A stretch of 64,000 bases of DNA from Perca fluviatilis (GCF_010015445.1 NC_053118.1:15854437-15918436); one strand, 5' to 3'; shown: positions 1 through 12,214, numbered from the stretch's first letter. Numbers and translations: made by a program. The notes: generated by a model not told the origin, from the letters alone.

Positions 1-330
1 GAGATTCGATGTTCAGAATTGTCATTCGATGATAGCTGAGGATAGGGAAAACCCGAAGTTGTGGACCTCTCCACACACTTGATGTATTGTGGGGTTAGGT
101 CTGTTTTTCCTCTGAAGTTGACAATGATCTTCTTGGTTTTCTTGGTGTGTCAGACAGGTTTTTCTCTGAACACCAAGCTGCCAGATTCAGGATCCTCCTC
201 TCTGTAGGCTCCCTGCTCTTTTTCCCTCTAATTATACCATGTGCGGATGGAATCCGAACTCTATGCAAACCTCGGACGATGAGGTTTGTTGTGGAATACA
301 GGCAACCGCCCACACCCCCTGGGGAACCAG
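1..330 (-). pseudogene. Decayed LINE reverse transcriptase fragment
   Basis: Read on the minus strand, this is a relic of a non-LTR retrotransposon reverse transcriptase. About 155-187 encodes NLAAWCSEKNL and about 106-143, in a shifted frame, encodes KKTKKIIVNFRGK. Together they match the segment that follows the catalytic FADD box in fish CR1/L2/Rex1-group enzymes (a tryptophan-cysteine-serine block, then a Lys-Thr-Lys, Ile-Val-Asp-Phe block). Upstream, at about 250-300, NLIVR followed by a broken Phe-Ala reading fits the decayed FADD region. At least two frameshifts and in-frame stops make it nonfunctional. It runs off the left edge of the window. The clade is uncertain; that it is LINE-derived is fairly sure. 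Confidence 0.62.
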
Positions 331-1194
331 TCCTCAGCGTGGGGAAAGGGAGGATGGGGGGGCGAGAATGGGGCGGGTGGTGAAAGTCTTTTATTAGGCA
401 CATATGAGAGGGACGTTTAGTAACCAGCAGAAAAATGCTGAACACAAAATGGTGAGAGAGGGATCCCACTCCTGAGCATAGTTGCTGCTCCCTACTCTCT
501 AATAGTGCAGTAAAAGTGATGCTGCCTAAAAAATATGGCAGAATGTAGCCATTCCTGTTATCATCAACTAGCACTTGCGCCTATTGTTTCAGCTGACGCT
601 ATGCCACACAAAAAAAACTCTGACTAAAGTCTGATTTCCTGTCAGCAACAACTTCTCCAGGATGTACTGTATGTGGTAGGCATTTTCAGTTCCCACTGGT
701 TGCATCGACAACACAAGCTATGATAAAATAATTAGGGAACAAGGGAAAAGAGGTAAACGGAACTGTAGGCCTACATCTTGATTATTTTTATACTCTCTTT
801 TATGCTGTCGCTGTCTTGTTTTTTTTATAAACCAGACTTGACCATTTTTGGACGAGAGGGTAGAGCTGTGGAAGATGACGCAGCTGAGCCAGTGTCCTCT
901 GTGGATGCAATGGTGCTAAACTCGGCAGACTTTTCCTTAAGTTAACAGCTAACGCTAGTGCTAGCTAGCTAGCTTTGGTTGGCAAGGTGCTACTGAATTC
1001 TAAACGAGACATTTTTAGGTGACCATAATGTATCAATCAACTTTGATGTGTAAGTGTAAACAAAAAAAGTCAAAAAAATCAAAAGATCTTTAAAAAATCT
1101 TTAAAAACAATGTAATATGTGACTTAAATGCACTTAATATGTTTAGTTTTTTGAGAGATGATAGTGTAAGCAATGTAGGCAATACAAATGTTGC
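331..1194. other. Unassigned noncoding stretch
   Basis: No gene is recognised. AT-rich DNA with short GCTAGCTAGC-type palindromic repeats near 950-975. The right part may belong to the hAT-like element whose end lies at 1324, but I see no matching left terminus. Confidence 0.5.
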
Positions 1195-1324
1195 TTTTTT
1201 CCGAAAATGTTGCTTTTTTCCCTAGTTTGGGTTGTTTAAAAATGCAAAAAAAGATTATCCGATTAATCGATCGATAAAGTGCTAGATTAATCGATTACAA
1301 AAAGAATCGATAGCTGCAGCCCTA
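1195..1324 (-). mobile_element. hAT-like element terminus (fragment)
   Basis: Read on the minus strand from 1324, the end begins TAGGGCTGCAGCTATCGATT and continues through overlapping ATTAATCGAT-type motifs. This is typical of the ends of a very common fish non-autonomous hAT-type element (CAGGGCTGCA class). Only one end is recognisable; the inner boundary is approximate. Confidence 0.6.
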
Positions 1325-2910
1325 AATAGGACATACATGGAACCTCAACATCCCAATGACACCTCTTTCCTCTGCAAATCTCACAATTTGAAACTGCCTC
1401 TGAAAACGGGCAACTCTTGGCGGCTCCTCCTCATTTGGCTCTAGTCTCTCTCTTTATCACGCCCCAACATTTACATAGGCCGCACAACTGACCTGAGATC
1501 AGTTAGTCTTCTGAATCTAGGTTGTGCAGATCTCTGCTATTCCATTACAAAATTCACTTCTGAAACTTTTTTTATGTGAGAAATCAACTATGTAAAGCTC
1601 AAATATGGGCTGTTTTACGAAAATGTTTGGCTAATTGCAAATTTTGTACGACTGTGTGTCGGAGTTCAGCGGCCGGTGCTGCCTGGGTTGCTACATCGCC
1701 GCCCTGCCTGACCCCAGCCTGCTGGGAGATAGATTGAGCTCCGTCACGGCCGGCAGCCCGCTCAATACCCGCGCAAACTCACCCTTCCTGGGTGACTGGA
1801 CTACCAAACGCCGCTGCCCTGACAGAGCTCCAGGGCCTGCAGCTTTCCGATGTTCTCCCTCCCATCTTCCTGCTAACTGGCCGGTGTGAGACTGAGAGCG
1901 TGGTCAGCGGGCTTGTTACGCCCGTAATCTCTTACCGCAGGTTCCAGTTAATTTTATAATGTGTGTAATTATAATGTGTTGAGTTATTTAAACAAACGAT
2001 CGGGGAAATAAACGCCTCTTGTCCGCAAGTCTCATTGATAGAGCCCGCGGTGAGCTGGAGTCCATCAATGAGAGCTAGTGAGCCTCCTCCTAACGAGACC
2101 TCTGACATTCACAAAAATGCATTAAATTGAAATCGGACAAGTGTTAGCTAAGCTTTATAAGACATTGGGGAACCTGTAATATAAGTGCCGTGATGAAATT
2201 CAAACTATATACTATAGTTATGCCGAAAGTGTAGCTAGCTAGCTAGCTAGCCGCGATCTTTCCCCATTGTATTGAATGGGACACATAGATAGCTAGCTTC
2301 TCCTTCTAACAAGACCCCTGACGTTCACAAAAATGCCTTAAATGAACTAGACAACGGTAGCTTTGTAAAGACCCTGGTAGTGCAGTAATCCACAAAGGGT
2401 GACTTTGCCCTGAGTATGAAGCCCAGCAGGCTGCCGCTTTCTCGTCAGACTGTGTGGAGCTCCTAAAGTCCGACATGTCTTACCAAATTTGCAGTTAGCC
2501 ATCAATATTCGTAAAACGGCCCATATTTGAGCTTTATATAGTTGATTTCTCGCATAAACGGCCCATATTTGAGCTTTATATAGTTGATTTCTCACATAAA
2601 AAAGTCTCAGACGTGAATTTGGTAACGAAACATTGCAGTGTCTGGAATATGAGACCTGCCGTCTCGTCTCTAATGTGTGTGTATGGGGATTTGCTCAACC
2701 AATCAGCGTGCAGCTCATCTAAATATTCATGAGCATACCACATTTGGAAGAAAAGCTCTTGTTACAAATGGGGCCAAAACACAGGGATGCATAAGGGTCA
2801 ATAAAATATCAACCAGGCCATTTTCAGCCCAACCAATGTTACATACCCTATTAGGAGACCTTACGGAACGGTGTGAAATACACTATATAATCATTCTATC
2901 ACCCCTTTAA
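1325..2910. mobile_element. Large TTAA-ended MITE with inverted arms
   Basis: The right end reads, on the minus strand, TTAAAGGGGTGATAGAATG, with TTAA at 2907-2910. The left portion (about 1325-1450) resembles the interior of the same fish repeat family. Internal arms are inverted: the block near 1540-1650 (TTATGTGAGAAATCAACTAT, GCTCAAATATGGGC) reappears in reverse complement near 2490-2625. The right arm also carries a 42-bp direct tandem duplication (about 2517-2600). The left terminal TTAA is missing, so the element is truncated, probably at the hAT-like end at 1324. TTAA targets fit piggyBac- or Kolobok-type mobilisation; no transposase is visible. TAGC-rich short repeats occur at 2228-2252. 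Confidence 0.65.
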
Positions 2911-3348
2911 GGTTTTTTCACACAAGTCGCTGAAAGCAGCTGCTGTTTCAATCCTGTCGGGTGGGGCTGTTGCTCAGTTCCCTCCGAGATTGACGCGCAC
3001 GCACACACACAAACACACACGGTGGATGCAGGAAAAAACGAACATGAGACGTACACAATGACCTAAATTGTGGACAGTTACGCACGTTATTGTAAGTGCA
3101 ATGATAAGTTAAATTACAATAAATTTATCAAACTGTATAGGAAATTAACTAACAATGTAAAGATCGACAAGCCTTATATCCCAAAAAAAACGATAATAAA
3201 TAAATAATTTAAAATAGTAAAAACTAAAATCCCTGAATGTAGGAGACAAACACACAGTGAGAGGGTTAAAGTTGAAGACGAGCACGCCAAAAACAAGTTA
3301 ACGGCTATTTTAATGTACACAGTGCCTTGGATATGCATTGCTCTACCA
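2911..3348. other. Unassigned noncoding stretch
   Basis: No gene is seen. A short imperfect CA tract lies near 3000-3020, then AT-rich unique-looking sequence. Confidence 0.5.
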
Positions 3349-3512
3349 TGATTGACAGGTCAGCGTTTAGCCATGCCCTAAAGCATGTCCTGCCCTAAAT
3401 CAAGTGAAAAGTAGGGTCATTTTATAATAGACTTCTAAACAATCAGACTTCTTTTTACAATCAGTGGAGTCGCCCCCTGCTGGAAATTAGATAGAATGCA
3501 GGCTTCATGTTT
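3349..3512 (+). mobile_element. Fragment of widespread teleost MITE-like repeat
   Basis: It contains GATTGACAGGTCAGCG near the start and GGAGTCGCCCCCTGCTGG near 3465-3483, followed by a TAGA-AGAATGCAGG-like stretch. These blocks are hallmarks of an abundant teleost interspersed repeat. They lie closer together than in the usual full-length form, suggesting an internal deletion. It has no coding capacity. Confidence 0.65.
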
Positions 3513-3570
3513 CAGTCCCCGAAGCTCTGTTAATTATTACAGTCTACATCTGCACGGATGTGCATTGAGA

Positions 3571-3649
3571 TATATATATATATGTGTATATGTATATATT
3601 CTATATGTATATATATATGTATATGTATATATATATACATATATATATG

Positions 3650-3710
<61 letters not shown>

Positions 3711-3770
3711 GTATATGTGTATATATGTATATATATGTATATATATATAATGTTATATATAATATATATA
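3571..3770. repeat. (TA)n / (ATGT)n compound microsatellite
   Basis: About 200 bp of alternating TA with interspersed TATG and ATGT units. The uninterrupted TA core is about 3652-3698. Apparent Tyr-Ile frames here are artefacts. Confidence 0.95.
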
Positions 3771-3889
3771 ATGTTGTTTTGCAGCTATGAGTTGACAGAA
3801 TAAAGCAACACTATTTGTGACCAAGAATGTCTGTCTTTTCTTTTTTCCCTCATCCTCAAATATCTTTTTTACCTCTTCAGTTTATCTCA

Positions 3890-3892
<3 letters not shown>

Positions 3893-3974
<82 letters not shown>
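3893..3974. repeat. (TC)n microsatellite
   Basis: An uninterrupted TC array of about 41 units. Ser-Leu open frames across it are not genes. Confidence 0.97.
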
Positions 3975-3978
<4 letters not shown>

Positions 3979-5904
3979 GCTCTCCTTGTCACTAGCTGCT
4001 GTTCCACACACACAAGTCTGGTGGCAGCAATCAGTCATCCAAATCAAGAGCCTAATTCCTCTCTTTCCATGGTATAATAATGCTGGCTGATAACATGTGT
4101 GCTTTAAAATACATTTTCCTGTATGTTCAAAACTAATAAATGTCATGTTCATCCCAAACAGGTGGGTTGAATTAAGCAAATAAATCTACATATTAAATAT
4201 TATCATGCTAAACTGATTCTGTTTTTTACAATTAAGATATTTTAGAGGTGTTGAATGCCATTTTAGCACTGATAGGACTCACCCTCGCCAAACCACATCT
4301 CTACACCTAGTCAGAATGCTTGAGCTATTGCCAGGTAGCAATTAGCACAGATTTTACTCTAGTTCAAACAAATTCAAATTAACTAAACCAAATTAACTAA
4401 ACCAAATCAACGTGCTGCTGAGTGATTAGTTCCTAAGTGACCATAAGCACACAACTTGATACACTCATTTCATTGAAGACTGGGTAGGAAGTGTGGCGAT
4501 AAAGTCATGTGGTCGGTAAACTGGCCAGTTATCAATGGTTATCTGAGCCGAAGCAAGTCTTATCTACCACCACTCAGAAATGCTCTTTCCCTAACCTTAA
4601 CCAAGTAGGTTTGTGCCTAACCAAACCTTAACACAAATAACACATCATAAAATTGATTCATGTTTTTCCAAAAGTGATATGTAGTGGTTTTGGAAGGCAC
4701 AAACTAATGATTTTGTGTACTACAGATTGGTGCGTGACATCAGAAAATATATCTGTAGTTCTGGAGATATGTTAGTTAGACTTGGACTAAAAGTATTATT
4801 TGATTTTAAATCAAGTAATTTCATAACTATGTGATTTGACTTTTTTTTAAATAATATGAAGATCATAGCCTATATGTGTTATAATCTAATGGTACAGTTC
4901 ACATAGTTTTGGTAAGCTAGCTACAAGCAATAATAATGAGTATGTGGTAACGTGTTAAACTATGCATACAAAAGTAAAGGTAGTTGCTCAGATATGACCG
5001 TGCTGCTGGGCTACAAGTAAGTAAGCATAGTGTTTACTTTGCATTCAGATGGCTCATAATCCACTTCTATGGTCAACCTTGCACATGCAGCTCAGAAGGT
5101 TCAGTGATTATGCGTTTTGCTTGAACATGAAGGACGGAGTTGTTATTGTAAATAGCATTGGATTATCCCATGCCTTTCAAAAGGTTTAGCCCACACCAAG
5201 GTCACATTCAACAATAGCACTGTCTCGAAAAAAAAAGTAGCTTCCTCTTTCAAGTCCTACATATACTGTAAACGTTGCCATGTGTAGTTTGTAGCATCAA
5301 GACCAATGAGCAAATAATTGCTGCCACAATAGCTTTTCAGATTTGTAGAATTTTGCTTTAAATGAGTGTTTAAACTGCTTTGCCATGTCCTGGTTCAAAT
5401 TTGATCCTCTCACTGATACCTGTAGCAACATGACCACACCAATGGGGCCCATCACCGGTCTATATTTGCAATGCCAATGGCTGTGTGAACAAGGCCTCCA
5501 TCCCCTTTTACAAACAGTGCTATATAAACTGATGTTACAGTTAATTACATATACTTCTTTAAAACACCGTCAAGAGTCCACACCTAGCTGAACTGACTGT
5601 TAGTGGGGTTGCCTTTTGGTGAAGGCTGCCCAGTGTCTAGCAGCCAGAAAATAACACAGTGTTAAAGTTCCAAGGATTTAGTTGGCAAACAATACAAACT
5701 TGTTTAACCTCTTAGAGCCACATTGCCGTGCAACTGTTATGCCCACACACCGCCCTAATAGTACATCCCATTGAGGGACACAGAAGAAGAATAGGTGTGT
5801 CAAATACCGTACCAGGCTTTTACATTTACAACAAAAGAAAAAAAGTTTGCAAAAACAACTTTTATTACAAAGACGTTTTCTAAATCCTGGTACAATTTGC
5901 ACCT
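3975..5904. other. Unassigned noncoding stretch
   Basis: No exon or RNA gene is recognised. A small direct repeat of AATTAACTAAACCA occurs near 4376-4405. Short open frames have no recognisable motif. Confidence 0.5.
4575..4700 (-). repeat. Short interspersed repeat, ACTTGGTTA class
   Basis: Its minus strand contains GTTTGGTTAGGCACAAACCT, then CTACTTGGTTAAGGTTAGG. A related block (GTTTGGTTACGTTTAGCC, ACTACTTGATTAGG) lies at 54370-54420 in the opposite orientation. The pattern is common in fish noncoding DNA; boundaries are approximate. Confidence 0.45.
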
Positions 5905-6545
5905 GATTTCCTAACTTTATCTATTGCTATCCTCTGTCTCGCTCACTCTATACCCTATTTTATTTCTGCCTATCTTATCTTCTTCCATGCTCATGCTTTT
6001 CTCCCCCTCTCCCTCACCTTCTCTCACCCCTACCCACTTCACCACCACACTGCCTCTTTTTTACTCCCTTCCCCATTTGTTTGTCCCCCTCTTCCATCGT
6101 TCTCTTCTAGCCCCTTGATCCTCTTACTCCTTCTTCAGTTTGTAACCCCCTCTGTCCCCCTCCCCCAATGTCTACACCCATCCCTCTCTTCTCTCAGCTC
6201 ACAGGAGGGTCAAGTGCACAGGCTTTTGTCTCAAAACATGTGGAGGGAATTAATTGGCTCCAGCATTTGGCCCTTTCCACCCGACTGCTTCTGTGTGGCT
6301 GTCACCTGGATCTTGCTCCCGCTCCCGCTCCCGCTTCTCTCTCTCTCTCTCTCTCCCCCTCTCTCTCTCTATCTCTCTCTCTCTCTCTCTCTCAGCCCTC
6401 CCTCCTCTATCTCTCTCTGTCTTTCTTTTACCCCCCCTCCTCTCTTTCCCCATCTCTCCTTTTCACTCATTCACACTCGTCCTTATGTTCCCTTTTTCTT
6501 CTCCTTCCACTGTCTCTTTCTCTCTCTCTCTGTGTCGTGGCCCCC
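5905..6545. repeat. Long polypyrimidine-rich tract
   Basis: About 640 bp with strong C+T bias on the plus strand, interrupted mainly near 6195-6300. It includes a degenerate (CT)n core at about 6337-6393 and a triple CCGCTC unit just before it. Pro-Leu-Ser and Arg-Glu open frames on the two strands are composition artefacts. Mirror-symmetric parts could form triplex DNA. Confidence 0.85.
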
Positions 6546-7904
6546 TTGTAAGATCAAGCCCTCTGCTGCAGCTGAAGGACTCTCACGTTGTGTCTAATGA
6601 GGGAGGATAATGTGTGCTGTTGTAGTTGATGGATATAGCCTATAAGAGGAGACAGAGGAGAGACATAGATGGACAGAAAAATAGAAATACTTACATACAA
6701 TACATACGTAGACACATACTGTACATACAAAAATTATTTCAAGGTTTCAATTCCCATATGCCCTATTTCAACCTAACCATAGCAAAGATGAGCATACCTC
6801 ATTTTCTCTCTCTGCCTTCTTAAAAAGCTGACTGACTAAATCTTTTTATCCTCCTTAATTTGCATGTGTCCTGTTATTTCTGTGGCTACACATACAGATT
6901 TCAAGCCATGGATAAAATATCACATTTTGTAGAAGCTATACAGATGGTTGACAACACATCGGCCCACCCATCCTTACATTGTCCCAACTGTCACAATTCC
7001 AAAATGAAAGGGGAAAAAACTGTTTCGCAGCTAAGCTAAAGATTGATTTTAAATCATCTCATTCCACTTCCTTATCCTCTTTTATCCCTACCCATCAGTC
7101 CATCCATTCTCCCGTCCTCATACTGCCTCACACCCTAAAATTCAGATGCATTTAAAAACTGCTAATTTCAATTCCCTTGTCCCTCCTTTTTTTTTTCTTA
7201 CCCCAATTACCAGACACCCCTCCCCCCCTCCTCCCATCTACCCTGTTCTTGCACCCCTCCTAAGAAAGAGGAATAAATCAGGCTGCGTATTAATTGTATT
7301 CAAAAGAGTGTGTGGGGGGGGGGGGCATGTGCCTGGTGTACTCCTTGTTTCCATGACTACCGCCTCAGGATCTATAAAGATTTCAGGGGCAAATGGGTTT
7401 GGGAGAGTGGGGGTCACCCCAAAAGAGGATAAGCATAATTACAGTGAGATAGACAGGCAGGGAATGGTGAGGTCTGTAAGCAAGTGTCCCAGCCAGACAG
7501 ATACTGTTAACAGTCTGTCTAGAATTTAATGCCTGAAACATATTTTATACCCATTGAAAATCAATTTTTTGTTGAATAGCATGTTATGAACTATACTTTA
7601 TATATGTAATCTAGGAAGCATTTTTCTAAAATTCTTGTATTTTAGTCATTATTATTCTTTAGCAAATATAAACAACATGCTAACTGTTTTTTTCAGTGTG
7701 GCATCCAAAGTTCTCACTGGGTTCACATCGTTTGAAAATATCTTAACATTTGGATGGTTGGTTGTCTTGTTTATCATGCTGTTTGTTTTTCAGCAACACC
7801 ATGCTGTAGAATCGCTTTACTACACGAATGCATATGATCTATCCTTTTATCGATGTGGTCTGTTCAGAATGAAACCACCCTCTTTTCATAGTCATAGATA
7901 TTAA
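6546..7904. other. Unassigned noncoding stretch
   Basis: No gene is recognised. It holds a T9-10 tract near 7188-7197 and a G12 homopolymer at 7314-7325. The block 7360-7500 is free of simple repeats but has no identifiable exon. Confidence 0.5.
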
Positions 7905-8156
7905 TTAATAAGCTATTGCACTGTTCAATCCCTGCGCTGTTCTCTTTTGCACTACCACCATTGCACAGTCTACCATAGCACCTTTAACTACAACTTTAAA
8001 TTTTAGAAAAACTTTTAGATTTGGATAACTTTCTATAACTCTTTAAATTTCTGTGAGTGATTTTTATGTATGTGAGATATATGTGCATATGTGTGTTTTT
8101 GTGTTATGGTTGTCTAAGCTACTGGATACCTACAATTTCCCTCTGGATGAATAAAG

Positions 8157-8212
<56 letters not shown>
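7905..8212 (+). mobile_element. 5'-truncated LINE 3' end with TATC tail
   Basis: The sequence ends AATTTCCCTCTGGATGAATA followed by AAG and a (TATC)14 array at 8157-8212. This is the classic 3' end of fish L2/CR1-type non-LTR retrotransposons (or SINEs using the same tail), which terminate in short tandem repeats. The preceding run of TTGCACT and CACTTT-like words fits a LINE 3' untranslated region. No reverse-transcriptase coding sequence is retained; the left boundary is approximate. Confidence 0.72.
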
Positions 8213-8901
8213 AAGGTTAAAAAGACCTGCAAAAAAAGAGCTAAAAATTGTTTTCGTCTTGGCATGTGTTCAGTGCAATAAAATGGATTTTCAGCTGATT
8301 AAGCACAGCATATGGCCTGCTGTGAGCACTCACCCAAGGTAGAATATATGTTTGAGTATTTTAAAACAAAATGCATATAAGACAATGATAACCGATTACA
8401 GTAATAGACTCTTTTCTGTTGAAATCACCTAACCATCTTTGTCAGTCCCATCTGTTTGATTTGGAATTGGTTTTCAGTAGAAAGACGTGCTACACCCATG
8501 TCTCTTTACATTATTTATCCTTGTAAACAAATGGGAATGAAAGAATCGAGCATTAATATCAGAATCGTACTGTGTGTTTATAAATCTACCTAATCAAAAC
8601 CATGAAATGCTCGAAATCATCCCTCTGGAATTCACACTTGTCTTTTTTTCCCTGATCTAATTAATCTCTGTATCTGTACACAGGCAGGACATTGAAGTGT
8701 GCAGTCCTTACCCAAAATTACCTAAATAATAATAATCAAAATAAAAATGATTTCTGTCATCATCACAGTTTCTATCATCGTCACTCCATCTGCCCTCCTC
8801 TGCATGTAGTCGACCTGATGAATACAACTTCTCGTCTTTCCAGACCTGCTGTTTCGCACCTGTCCACTAGCCGTCACTGGTGAGTTATCCATCTTGCATC
8901 A
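8213..8901. other. Unassigned noncoding stretch
   Basis: No gene is recognised; AT-rich sequence without an obvious repeat. Confidence 0.5.
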
Positions 8902-9545
8902 TCCATAGACTTTATTTTAATGAAATTAATGGACAAAGCGACGCCATAAACTTCCACGGAGACCAGTGAAGAATATTAGAAGCACTTTTCCGGTTTTCCT
9001 GAGTGTTACTGCGCAGCCTCAAACTGAACTTGACGACGTAGATGTGATGTGAGCGACCTGTCTGAAAGTTGTAAGTCTTCTGGTAGCTGTGCCAAGAAAA
9101 ATCTCAATCATTCCCAATCTTGCAGAGACGGAGAGCGTAGGTATATGTAAGGAGATAACATAGGCACCGGCTAATTATTGCGAACTAAAATACTAGTTAA
9201 CATTAGTAATTAAACCTAAACAACTAATTTAAGTCAAAACGGCCTGCGAGCTTCTCCTGACTATATGGTAATTTGTCTACTATGTGACAGAAAGTCGCGT
9301 GGTTATGACACAATTGTTAGCCTAGTTTTACAAAAACGTCTGCTACAGAGCCATAACGCGAGATACAAGGTAATGAAGCCTTTTATACATTTTCGTGTTT
9401 CTTTAGAAATAAACAATGGAAAAATATAGTCTTTAAACGCTTCAGATGTAAAGTTATTCGCTGTCAAAGTGACGCCAAAATGAATGGCAGTCAATGGAAA
9501 GCTGACGATAGGTGATGGCTTGTTATTATCAAAATATCTCCATAG
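8902..9545. mobile_element. Teleost interspersed repeat, probable MITE
   Basis: It begins CCATAGACTTTATTTTAATG, followed by AAAGCGACGCCATA, and ends with an AATGAATGGCAGTCAATGGA block. These words are typical of a widespread fish repeat whose ends are similar when inverted. It is CpG-richer than its neighbours. No transposase is visible and target duplications were not found. Confidence 0.55.
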
Positions 9546-9736
9546 GAGGTACGCTTTGCAGATGCTTGCTTATCCCCTTGGTCTCATCACCTGACCTGCT
9601 CATGCCCCCCAAGCTCTGCCTGATTTTGCAATCAGCACCTAGAGCAGCAGTCTCACTCTCTCAGACTGTCTATTTTGTCTGGGAAGTCAAAGCTTTATTT
9701 TGGCTGCCTCAACCTGTTCTGACAAGCATATGACCA

Positions 9737-10755
9737 CACTGTAAAACGAAAATGTTGTGAAAACTCAAAATTTCAAGGCAACTTACTGCACTAGATTTTT
9801 TGAGTTTTGAGGCCAACTCAAACTCCTACGTTTTGAAAATAGTTCAGCCAACTAATAATGTTTTGTTCAAATAATTAACTTTCATATGCTGGGCCAACTA
9901 ATAATGTTTTGTTTAAATAATTTATCTTTCATAGATGTAAAAACTTAAAATCTTAAGTTTCACATACTAAATAATTCAAAAACAGTCATGTCAACTAATT
10001 ATCTTTTGTTCAGATAATTAACTTGTGTGTGTGTGTAAAACTAAGTTTCGACTTCTAAAAAGCCCCCGTGCAAAATAGGGGCCCATCTAAAGCTGCTGAT
10101 CTTGCATCACTTGACATAAAAGGGCCACTAGTGAAGTAGCCCGCGCAGAATACTGGCTGAAGGAAGCCTATTACTGCTCAAAGTCTAACACTGCAAAACT
10201 CCAGCTCTTCTTATCAAACGTAACAGTCACTTACCTCATGGTTACAAATGTAAACCAGCACAATGACAATTACCAGGCAACAAAACACTACATTCTAAGC
10301 AGACACGTTTAATAAACGGAATTCATAAAGTTACATTTGTATTTCGAACAAACTGCAAACTTTTCAGCAAAGTTTGACACAACCATTTACTGCCTTGCAT
10401 CATGGGAATTGACCAGCCAATGAACCACCTGACGTGCAGTCGCATATCAGAGTTCAAAGCATAGAGCAGGCCGAAAAGGTAGGCAACTGAAAACCCCTGC
10501 AGAACTGCCCAGGAAACCCTGTTTTAGCGTGGAGCATGAAAAGAGTAATTGACCTGGCCTCAATTTGAGTCTAACTACAATTTCAAAGTGGCGCCACCAT
10601 ACATTTTGAAGTGAGACCAACTTATCACAATAAACTTAATACAGTGAGTTGAAGTAACTACTTTAACAAAGTTTATAATGCAATTATGTGTTTTTGTTCT
10701 GTTTAATTGAAAATCAAAGTAAGATGAGCAATTTCAAGTTCTCGTTTTTACAGTG
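9737..10755. mobile_element. CACTG-ended MITE, possibly EnSpm/CACTA-like
   Basis: The termini are inverted: CACTGTAAAACGA on the left, and on the right the reverse complement reads CACTGTAAAAACGA. CA flanks both sides (9735-9736 and 10756-10757), consistent with a 2-bp target duplication. The interior has repeated CCAACTAATAATGTTTTGTT blocks (about 9854 and 9895) and no coding sequence. The short duplication and CACTG ends suggest EnSpm/CACTA-type mobilisation, but that is inference. Confidence 0.65.
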
Positions 10756-10904
10756 CAGGGCCGCGCAGTAACGGTTGCCCGGTTGCCCCCCTTTGGCAAC
10801 CACCTGTTCAATATTTGTTTTTGTCTTTTAAAAGAAATTTTCTGGTTGTGGTTTTGTTATAACATTTTGAATAATCACTTAAATTCCCCCCATTTTTGTG
10901 CTGA

Positions 10905-10978
10905 TCCAAAAATTGACCCAATCTGTGACTCAAAACAGTGATCCGAACCGTGAGTTTTGTGATCTGTTGCACCCCTAT
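10905..10978 (-). mobile_element. hAT-like MITE end fragment
   Basis: Read on the minus strand from 10978, it starts AGGGGTGCAACAGATCACAA and continues ACTCACGGTTCGGATCAC. This is a recurrent fish repeat end of the GGGGTGCAAC class. The partner end is not identified. Confidence 0.5.
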
Positions 10979-11439
10979 TTGAGACGGATGGGGAATCATA
11001 TTGCAAGCCATTATCTCATTGTTTCATTATTAAAATGTGTGGTATGATTACATAAGAAATTAATTGCTCCTAAAACATCGCAACCGTATTGTCAATTTCG
11101 GCAACCAAAAGCTGATGCCTGGTTGGATGCCAAGCCGGTAACCACTTTAAAAAGTTAGCGTTGAGCCTTGATGACTCCCTTTTACTCCCTTTCAAGTGAA
11201 GATTTATTTCACTGCACTTATTCTTCCTCCTGAATCAGGTTTTGGGTATCATGTCTGTAATATAGTGTTACAGACTGTGGTTGTTCAGGGTTCTGGCTGT
11301 TTGTGCTTTTGAGTTTTATAAAACCATAGTAAAATCCTGCTTGGCAATCTTGTTACAGTGGCTGACAGATATTTCTTATTTATTAAACTCTGACAATCAT
11401 TTCAAATATAAAATCCCACCATGATTTACATAGGCTTCA

Positions 11440-11535
11440 TGTTTCACATGTTTTTTGGCGTACGCCATTTTTGGCTTTTGGGCGTACATACACTTTCAGT
11501 AAGGATCCTACGCACAGTTTTATAAATGAGACCCC
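11440..11535. mobile_element. Fragment of teleost repeat with GGCGTACGCC motif
   Basis: It contains GGCGTACGCCATTTTTGG and ends TTTTATAAATGAGACCCC, a combination seen in a common fish MITE-like family. Only the end segment is present. Confidence 0.5.
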
Positions 11536-11954
11536 AGTTGTAAGTGGTAAATCACTTTCTACATCTTTTTGTGATATTGTACTATGATGGCCATGGGAAT
11601 ATTTGACCCTGATGTTAATTAATCCCCCTTTGGTTTATGTTAATAAATATTATTTAAAATTATTATCATTATTAATATGATTATAGTTACTCTTATTATT
11701 GTCTAAGGTTTATAATTAATACAAAATCCATTTAAAAAAGCAATGAAGAAATAGTAATAGAAGAAATAATAGTGTACTTTAAAAGGGTACATAAAAATGA
11801 ATTGCAAGATTTTCTGAATGTTCAGAATATTTGGGTTTATGCTTGATGATTATGATGATAAGATAAAGATAAATGTATAAAAAGAAGTAGATGAACTGAT
11901 GGAAAAAATTGCTACAGTAAATATTTTCAAATTAGTTTTTCTTCTTTTCCTAAA

Positions 11955-12080
11955 CCCAACCCGTCCGCTGTATATGGCGCTCAAAATGCGTACAGATAAC
12001 ATTATTTCACGTCCGCTGTATACAGCGTAGATATACACGTGGATAGCTCAAAATGCGTACAGATAACACACCACACAAAA
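11955..12080. repeat. Imperfect direct repeat with GCTCAAAATGCGTACAGATA
   Basis: The 20-mer GCTCAAAATGCGTACAGATA occurs twice about 68 bp apart (near 11978 and 12046). CCGCTGTATA also recurs (near 11963 and 12012). It may be a tandemly duplicated piece of an interspersed repeat. Confidence 0.65.
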
Positions 12081-12156
12081 AAGTGGGCGTTTATGTTTAC
12101 GCGAAGTCATGATGTCATGTTGCCCAAAGATATAAAGCTACAGGCAGGCAGACATT

Positions 12157-12160
<4 letters not shown>

Positions 12161-12214
<54 letters not shown>
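12161..12214. repeat. (CA)27 microsatellite
   Basis: Uninterrupted CA array; His-Thr open frames here are artefacts. Confidence 0.97.

Larger units (their letters stand above)
10756..12160. other. Repeat fragments and AT-rich DNA
   Basis: No gene is seen. Besides the fragments listed separately, 11540-11950 is AT-rich DNA with nothing recognisable. Confidence 0.5.

Noticed and set aside
95..574. 159-codon minus-strand open frame as a gene
   Set aside because: Only its C-terminal part resembles anything, and that is a frameshifted LINE reverse transcriptase; the N-terminal part is chance coding.
3496..3803. Tyr/Ile-rich open frames
   Set aside because: Translations of the TA/ATGT microsatellite.
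6115..6610. Long Leu/Ser/Pro and Arg/Glu frames on both strands
   Set aside because: Low-complexity product of a polypyrimidine tract; no start context or conserved motif.
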